DNA of 13,565 nucleotides from DASSFZ01 sp036514635 (lineage in GTDB: Bacteria > Chloroflexota > Anaerolineae > Fen-1058): the NCBI GenBank assembly GCA_036514635.1, contig DATBWU010000060.1:1-13565 (forward strand). Direction: 5' to 3'. Within the stretch, counting starts at the first letter, position 1, and every line of letters begins with the position of its first letter. The translations under genes were made by a program, and so were the position numbers. This document shows positions 9,395-13,565 of this stretch, piece by piece. The notes beneath the pieces were generated by a model, which did no database searches, was not told where the DNA came from, and saw nothing but the letters and a program-made list of their open reading frames with translations.

Positions 9395-10015
9395 CTACGA
9401 CTTCGATGTCCGCTGAAACTCATCCCAGACTTGCGCCCAGTATTCGATGAGCCGGAGTTCTCGCGCCCAACGATTCAGATACGCCATATCGAGCGGCTGT
9501 TCCCACCGCCCCATGTTGGCTAACATGCCTGCGATGTCACGCAGATGTTTGGTGGACACACCCTGCGAGATTCGGTAGTAGTCCAGTTTCATCAAGATCA
9601 CATCTTCGGGCGCGTAGAGCCAGACTTTGCCGCGCGCAGCCTCAGGGTACGGCAGTTCGCGCCGTCGAGCGAAGGCGGCCCGATCATACGCCGTGCTCCG
9701 CAGCAAATAGCAGTCGGCCTTCCAGCCGCCGTGTGGATCGATGACGCCGAATGGGATCGGGTTGCGATAGCCGAATGTCTCGCGGATCGTTTCCACATCG
9801 GCGAACATGTCAACCGACCGAAAAGCCACGGCGAATCGGTCGGCGTCACCGGGCTGCAAATGCACCGTGAGGTCTGCGTCGAGCGTTTGGCGCGGTTCTC
9901 CGTACTGGCTACTGGCGAAGGAGCCGGCGAAGCCGTACTCGATCCGCAGGTCGTCTAGAACGTTAGCCAGCACGCCGACAAACTTTTCGTACGATCTCGG
10001 GCCGGACTCCACCAC
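9395..10015 (-). CDS. AbiEii/MenA-like nucleotidyltransferase, putative toxin of a TA-type pair
   Basis: 206 residues from a GTG start. The nucleotidyltransferase fold is visible: GS at 31-32, then a carboxylate pair D46-x-D48 in TLDADL, and K99-x-D101 in WKADCYLL as the third acidic position. The motif APEDVILMKLDYYR followed by K156HLRDIAGML is typical of AbiEii-like proteins (Lys143, Arg148, Lys156, Asp160). Such proteins act with a small upstream partner, as here. I chose GTG at 10015, with AAGGA nine bases before it. The longer frame from 10078 would add a Cys-rich stretch read from inside the upstream gene. It overlaps the upstream gene by about 50 bp and ends 13 bp before acnA. Toxicity and nucleotide used are inference. 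Confidence 0.75.
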   Translation of the reverse strand: MVESGPRSYEKFVGVLANVLDDLRIEYGFAGSFASSQYGEPRQTLDADLTVHLQPGDADRFAVAFRSVDMFADVETIRETFGYRNPIPFGVIDPHGGWKADCYLLRSTAYDRAAFARRRELPYPEAARGKVWLYAPEDVILMKLDYYRISQGVSTKHLRDIAGMLANMGRWEQPLDMAYLNRWARELRLIEYWAQVWDEFQRTSKS

Positions 10016-10238
10016 GTAGCAGCATCCTTTCCACAGCGCGCAAGCGTATCTCTTCCGGCGGCAAATTGGGGTGAGCACGCTGTTCCTGAGCCACGTAGGC
10101 AGCCCTGGCGAAGTCGGCGAGTTCGCCGATCATCGCAAAGCGTCGCTCTGGCGATAGATTGGCCAGAACGGCGATCATGTCGCGGTTCAGATCGGCAAAC
10201 GCCTCACGAACGGCGCGCTCAAAGTCTGTCGAGATCAT
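9963..10238 (-). CDS. Small helical protein, putative partner/antitoxin of the nucleotidyltransferase
   Basis: 91 residues, mostly predicted helix: NLSPERRFAMIGELADFARAA at the centre (residues 27-47), then HPNLPPEEIRLRAVERML. This LSP...HPxLxxEE layout is what I associate with the short proteins encoded directly before AbiEii-like nucleotidyltransferases. It has no DNA-binding motif that I can see. Its last 50 bp overlap the downstream gene, suggesting translational coupling. The ribosome binding site is weak (AGAAGAACC before ATG). The identity is by context more than by sequence. Confidence 0.65.
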   Translation of the reverse strand: MISTDFERAVREAFADLNRDMIAVLANLSPERRFAMIGELADFARAAYVAQEQRAHPNLPPEEIRLRAVERMLLRGGVRPEIVRKVCRRAG

Positions 10239-10287
10239 GGTTCTTCTGGACTCGTCGAAAGCCGTACGGATAGTATATCACGCTCAC

Positions 10288-10316
10288 ACTTCACTCATCA
10301 CGGATCACGCTTCACG
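10288..10316. repeat. Heptanucleotide tract (TCAC family)
   Basis: Four tandem units ACTTCAC, TCATCAC, GGATCAC, GCTTCAC (10288-10315), with an isolated ATATCAC slightly upstream (10275-10281). It belongs to the same unit family as 6580-6601 and 13304-13324. Confidence 0.65.
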
Positions 10317-10347
10317 CGGGAGCACTTCACTTTGGGGGCAGGTCCTG

Positions 10348-10413
10348 CCTCACCCCCAACCCCCTCTCCTGACGACCGCCGTTTCGTCGTCAGGAGAGGG
10401 GCCGGGGGTGAGG
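10348..10413. repeat. Long hairpin repeat, copy 2
   Basis: Left arm 10348-10375 starts CCTCACCCCC and ends TGACGA. Right arm 10387-10413 starts TCGTCA and ends GGGGGTGAGG. The 11-nt loop contains GCCGTTTC. The outer stem and loop match copy 1, while the inner stem differs but still pairs (TGACGA/TCGTCA here, CGAAG/CTTCG there). It lies downstream of the minus-strand NACHT gene. Confidence 0.75.
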
Positions 10414-10547
10414 TCAAGCGGCCAGCCCGCCGCGTGTGAGGGGTAGCCTGGAGTTTAGGATCGCGACAACGTGTGGATGCGGATCAGTCAGGGCAATCAC
10501 CACGTTGCAGCACAGAAAATCAGAATTTCAGAAACCAGCAGATCAGG

Positions 10548-13289
10548 CTATGGAGACCGGAGGACGCAGCGAAAGCCCGACTCGCTGGACCGATTGACTG
10601 GCGTGCCCCTGCTGCGGTACGCGCACCGGGCGTACGAGGCAGCATTGTTCCATGCACCGCCGCGCAGCACGCGCAACACATCACCTGGTGCTCCCGGGTC
10701 TTCACGGCGACTATCTTCCGGATCGTAGGGATACTTGAAATCGGGTTGCTGCCACGCTTCTCCCCACAGGCTGCGCGTCCACTCCCACACGTTGCCGGCG
10801 CAATCTTGCAGTCCATACGGACTCTGATCGCGCGGAAATAACCCGACCGCCGTCGTCTGGCCGATGTCGCTCTCCCAGGTATTCGCCTCGCCGGCTTCAA
10901 ACGCATTCCCCCACGGCCACTCGAAGCCGTGCGGCCCGCGCGCCGCTTTTTCCCACTCGGCCTCGCTTGGCAGGCCGAAGTCCCGGCCCGTCGTCGCTTT
11001 CAGCCAGTTGCAGTAGGCGACTGCCTCGTACCACGACACGCCAGCGACCGGATGATTATCGATATTCCAGCGCGGGTCGGTCCCAAACCGCGGCTCGGAG
11101 ACGTCGCTCTCGCCGCGCCACTTCCAGCCGGCGCCTGTCCAGCACCTGCGCCACTTTTCGGTGTAGCCGCCGTCGACGACGAAGCGGCGATACTGCGCGT
11201 TCGTCACCGGGTGCTTGCCGATGAGATACGTGGGAAGTGTAACTTTGTGCTGCGGGCGTTCGGATTCGCTCGTGTCGCTGCCCATGACGAACTCGCCCGC
11301 CGGAATCTCGATCAGATATGGCACGTCGCACGCAACGTCCAGGCGCGGATCGCCCAGCCAGCCCAGCACGCGGCCGGCTTCGGCGCGCTCGGGCATCGAT
11401 AAGCCCGTAGTGACGACCGTAGTCGCGACTTCAGTCGCGGAACCCTCGCACAGTTCGGCCAGCCCATGCCGCACTACATCCCACAGCGCCAGCCCGCCGG
11501 GCAAGCCGGCGACGACCGCCTTCTGCACGTCGCGCAGGCACTCGCCGGCCAGCGCCAGTCCCCGATAGCGATCGTCGCCGCGCGTTTCTTCGACCAGGCG
11601 GCGGATCAGATCGAGCGCGGCGCGGCCCTGCTGCGTCACGGCCAGCCGCGCGACCGTCAGCAGGATGACTTCGCGCCAGACGGGATCGGCGCGATGCGCG
11701 AAGCACGTCTCCGGCCAGTCGCCGCGATGGACCAGCCACAGCGCGGTGAGATATTCCTGGAAGGTGCGGTGCGGGAAGCTATAGTGGGCGACGTCTTTCT
11801 CTTGCAGCAAGCCGCTGCGCCCGACCAGAAACTCCAGGAACTCGAACACCTTGTCGCGCGCGTGGCTTTCGTCGGCGACTAAACTCTTGAACGTGGGCAA
11901 GATCAACGGTTCGACATCGGCGCGCGTCACGTCGGGCAGGCCGTGCGCCTGCATGTGCCAGGCGATGGGGCACAGCAGCAACAGTTTCGCCGTCTCGTCG
12001 CGCAGCGCCGGCAGGCCCAATTGATCCGACAGCCCACCGCCGGACTGGCCGCGCCGGGCCGCCTCCCAGTTGTCGAGCATCACCCGCACGCACTGCTCGT
12101 ACAACTGCACGCGCCGCTCGGGCAGCCCGACCTGTTTGTAATGCACGTAGGCCATCACCGTCAGCAGCAGTGGATTACTCGCCAGTTCCGGCAAGCGCGC
12201 GCTGGCCCTGATTTTACCGATCAAATCGGACGCGCGGCGCTGCGGTGAAGCGCCGGCCAGTTGGTCAGCCAGCGCGCCATACCACGCGCCGACGAACTGC
12301 GCCTGCTCGCCTCGATCAAACGGCTGCAGCTCGACCTTGTAGAATTCGCCGCCCAGCACGCTGGCGTCGTGATAGGCGTATGTCCGGCAGGTGACGATGG
12401 CCCGGTTGGGATAGCGCGCGGTGAAATTCTCGACCGCCTCGCGCACGCCCTTGCGCTGGGCATCGGTCGGCACTTCGTCCAGTCCGTCCAACAGCAGCAG
12501 GCAGCGGCCGTCCTCCAGCGCGGCTTCGAGGTGCGGCTTGAGGTCGGGCACTTTCAGGTGGTCGAGCTGGCGCATGACGTAATCGAACAGCAGCGCGGCC
12601 GGATACTCGGCGGCCTCAGCCTGCGAGCGCGCGCCGAGCGCGGCGTTGAATGATCGCAGCGGCACGTAGATCGGCACGCGCAGCCCGAGGCCCCAGTCGA
12701 ACACCTTCTTCAAGATCGACTTTTGGTCCTTGTCCCACGCCTCGGCGAAACGCAGCGCCAGGTGACTCAGGAAGGTGCTCTTGCCCGATCCGGGATCGCC
12801 GACGAGCACCAGCCGTTCTTTCCGGATCGCCATCTGCATCGCCGTCAACGCGCGTTCCGGGTCAAATGCACGCCGCGCCGCTCGATTGGTTTCATCGCGA
12901 TCGCTCGCCGACCGCTCGTTCGTCTTGAGCGACACGTAGACCGATTCCAGCTCGACGCGCAGGTTGGGGTCGGCGCCCACGCCTTGCAGGTTGAGGTAGC
13001 GATGCTGCTGAACGATCGCGTCGCAGTAGGTATGCCACAGCTTTTTGATCGGCTTCGCGGGCTTCTTGAGCGCGCCGGCCGCCTGGCCAATGTTGATCGT
13101 GAGATCGCGGCCGGCAGCTAGCTTATCACGACCGATCACATCGCCGCGCACCCGGATCTGCTTAGCCCGCGCATTCACGCCGCCCGAGCGCGAGGACTTG
13201 AGCACTGTCGTCTTCCCTTTCGGCTTTGACAGGCTCGCTCGTTTGGGCCGCTGAAATTTCGCCTTCGTTTTGGACACGCGCTGCGACAT
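10548..13289 (-). CDS. NACHT (STAND) NTPase with C-terminal FGE-sulfatase / C-type-lectin-like domain
   Basis: 913 residues. The N-terminus is Lys/Arg-rich, then RVRGDVIGRDKLAAGRDLTI (46-65), a GRDK-type motif seen near the start of many signalling/conflict NTPases. The NACHT domain has Walker A GDPGSGKST (164-172), Walker B LLLLDGLDEVP (264-274) and sensor-1-like IVTCRTYAY (298-305). A helical region (about 360-650) includes YSFPHRTFQEYLTALWL. From about 654 an FGE-sulfatase domain runs to the end: IPAGEFVMGS, HPVTNAQY, HPVAGVSWYEAVAYCNWL, LPSEAEWEKAARG, CAGNVWEWTRS, RVLRGGAW. The two catalytic cysteines of true formylglycine-generating enzymes are not paired near the C-terminus (only Cys889), so it is probably a binding domain. 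Start at 13289 has GAGG five bases upstream. A role in defence or ligand sensing is inferred from bacterial NLR-like proteins. Confidence 0.9.
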   Translation of the reverse strand: MSQRVSKTKAKFQRPKRASLSKPKGKTTVLKSSRSGGVNARAKQIRVRGDVIGRDKLAAGRDLTINIGQAAGALKKPAKPIKKLWHTYCDAIVQQHRYLNLQGVGADPNLRVELESVYVSLKTNERSASDRDETNRAARRAFDPERALTAMQMAIRKERLVLVGDPGSGKSTFLSHLALRFAEAWDKDQKSILKKVFDWGLGLRVPIYVPLRSFNAALGARSQAEAAEYPAALLFDYVMRQLDHLKVPDLKPHLEAALEDGRCLLLLDGLDEVPTDAQRKGVREAVENFTARYPNRAIVTCRTYAYHDASVLGGEFYKVELQPFDRGEQAQFVGAWYGALADQLAGASPQRRASDLIGKIRASARLPELASNPLLLTVMAYVHYKQVGLPERRVQLYEQCVRVMLDNWEAARRGQSGGGLSDQLGLPALRDETAKLLLLCPIAWHMQAHGLPDVTRADVEPLILPTFKSLVADESHARDKVFEFLEFLVGRSGLLQEKDVAHYSFPHRTFQEYLTALWLVHRGDWPETCFAHRADPVWREVILLTVARLAVTQQGRAALDLIRRLVEETRGDDRYRGLALAGECLRDVQKAVVAGLPGGLALWDVVRHGLAELCEGSATEVATTVVTTGLSMPERAEAGRVLGWLGDPRLDVACDVPYLIEIPAGEFVMGSDTSESERPQHKVTLPTYLIGKHPVTNAQYRRFVVDGGYTEKWRRCWTGAGWKWRGESDVSEPRFGTDPRWNIDNHPVAGVSWYEAVAYCNWLKATTGRDFGLPSEAEWEKAARGPHGFEWPWGNAFEAGEANTWESDIGQTTAVGLFPRDQSPYGLQDCAGNVWEWTRSLWGEAWQQPDFKYPYDPEDSRREDPGAPGDVLRVLRGGAWNNAASYARCAYRSRGTPVNRSSESGFRCVLRSP
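10578..10649 (-). other. DGR variable-region-like 3' end of the NACHT-FGE gene
   Basis: Codons 881-904 lie between the conserved RVLRGGAW and GFRC. In DGR target proteins of this fold the matching positions of the template are mostly AAY codons. Here they read AAC AAT GCT GCC TCG TAC, then AGC, GGC, ACG, GTC, AAT, TCC and AGC, interleaved with constant Arg/Tyr/Pro codons. Most are one or two adenine substitutions away from AAC/AAT. No template or reverse transcriptase is in the window. Confidence 0.5.
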
Positions 13290-13303
13290 GGTTGCCTCGC
13301 CAC

Positions 13304-13324
13304 GCTTCACTCGTCACGCATCAC
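13304..13324. repeat. Heptanucleotide tract (TCAC family) upstream of the NACHT gene
   Basis: Three tandem units GCTTCAC, TCGTCAC, GCATCAC, ending 15 bp before the NACHT start on the minus strand, so it lies in the 5' leader of that gene. Confidence 0.6.
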
Positions 13325-13375
13325 TTAGGGCCTGTCTAAAAACAACTTCCGCTTTTGTCATTCTGAGAATTCCAC

Positions 13376-13391
13376 ATCGCCAGGTGGCGAT
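13376..13391. repeat. Small palindrome
   Basis: ATCGCC (13376-13381) and GGCGAT (13386-13391) around AGGT. It lies in the untranslated region upstream of the NACHT gene, next to the larger element that follows. Confidence 0.45.
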
Positions 13392-13402
13392 ATGCCTGAA
13401 GT

Positions 13403-13560
13403 CAGAAACTTGCGCGCCGCATGGCCGCGCGGCGATGAATTCGCCGCGCTACGCCGCTGCGCCTAATGAATCGGGCTAGTCGGATTCATCCGACGCTGGG
13501 GTGTAGCCCGCCGAGTTCATCGGCGGGGCGGGCGCACGCTGGCAACGGCCCAAGTTTCTG
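13403..13560. mobile_element. MITE-like 158-bp element with terminal inverted repeats and three hairpins
   Basis: Terminal inverted repeats CAGAAACTTG (13403-13412) and CAAGTTTCTG (13551-13560) enclose three hairpins: GCGCGGCGA/TCGCCGCGC with loop TGAAT (13427-13449), GTCGGA/TCCGAC with loop TTCA (13479-13494), and CCCGCCGA/TCGGCGGG with loop GTTCA (13507-13527). No ORF of its own. Target-site duplications are not evident. It could be a REP/MITE-type non-autonomous element or just a cluster of REP-like hairpins. Confidence 0.5.
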
Positions 13561-13565
13561 GGTAG

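Larger units (their letters stand above)
10239..10547. other. 309-bp gap between the NACHT gene and the TA-like pair
   Basis: No gene seen. It contains the TCAC heptamer tract, hairpin repeat copy 2, and a 7-bp inverted repeat CAACGTG (10468-10474) with CACGTTG (10501-10507). Just after the NACHT stop it has a minus-strand stretch with repeated TTCTG steps (about 10505-10545). I find no copy of the NACHT 3' end here, so no template repeat. Confidence 0.5.

Noticed and set aside
9382..9423. Longer N-terminus for aconitase
   Set aside because: It would overlap the nucleotidyltransferase gene and place the GAGGAG site inside the coding region; the ATG at 9381 sits closer to NPFGALDTF.
10468..10507. 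Post-variable-region DGR hairpin (CAACGTG/CACGTTG)
   Set aside because: DGR hairpins have short loops close to the variable region; here the loop is 26 nt, so this is probably chance or unrelated.
13328..13343. GGGCCTGTCTAAAAAC as an insertion-sequence end
   Set aside because: It resembles some IS termini, but no matching inverted end, target duplication or transposase is visible in the window.

Overview
The window is GC-rich bacterial DNA. Gene content and intergenic style suggest a Chloroflexota (Anaerolineae-like) genome: split YbhF-type ABC ATPases, a CGNR/ABATE regulator, a NACHT-formylglycine-generating-enzyme-like protein, an AbiEii-like nucleotidyltransferase pair, and many short palindromic or heptanucleotide repeats. 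The phylum call is inference from style and family content, with no rRNA or marker search behind it.

Left part (1-2966, + strand): the end of a HlyD/YbhG-type membrane fusion protein, then two separate ABC-2 ATPases. The set resembles an YbhGFSR drug-export operon with the fused YbhF ATPase split in two. The first ATPase has lost its H-loop histidine and the second has kept it, so they probably form an asymmetric pair. No permease follows. Next (3159-5540, - strand) come a membrane-anchored protein with three PDZ domains and no protease domain, and a lipoprotein alpha/beta hydrolase with Asp where Ser normally is. A consensus sigma70-type promoter drives the hydrolase. A CGNR zinc-finger regulator is transcribed divergently from the same intergenic region (5749-6423, +).

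Middle (6598-10238, - strand): a small helical protein, an overlapping AbiEii-like nucleotidyltransferase (toxin-antitoxin style) and, 13 bases further on, a full aconitase (acnA). The aconitase reading frame carries in-frame tracts of 7-nt repeats in two loops and an 8-nt repeat over its start codon.

Right part (10548-13289, - strand): a 913-residue STAND/NACHT ATPase ending in an FGE-sulfatase (C-type-lectin-like) domain. Its last 35 residues look like the variable region of a diversity-generating retroelement (DGR) target. No reverse transcriptase or template repeat is in the window.

All through the window, in gaps and inside acnA, lie short tandem arrays of degenerate 7-nt (sometimes 8- or 9-nt) units, several followed by an inverted copy of themselves. 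Two copies of a long hairpin (6465-6558 and 10348-10413) share outer stem and loop but differ by compensating changes in the inner stem. A 158-bp element with 10-bp terminal inverted repeats and three hairpins sits at the right end. This repeat load, especially the in-frame colonisation of aconitase, together with the DGR-like NACHT protein, is the most unusual content here.
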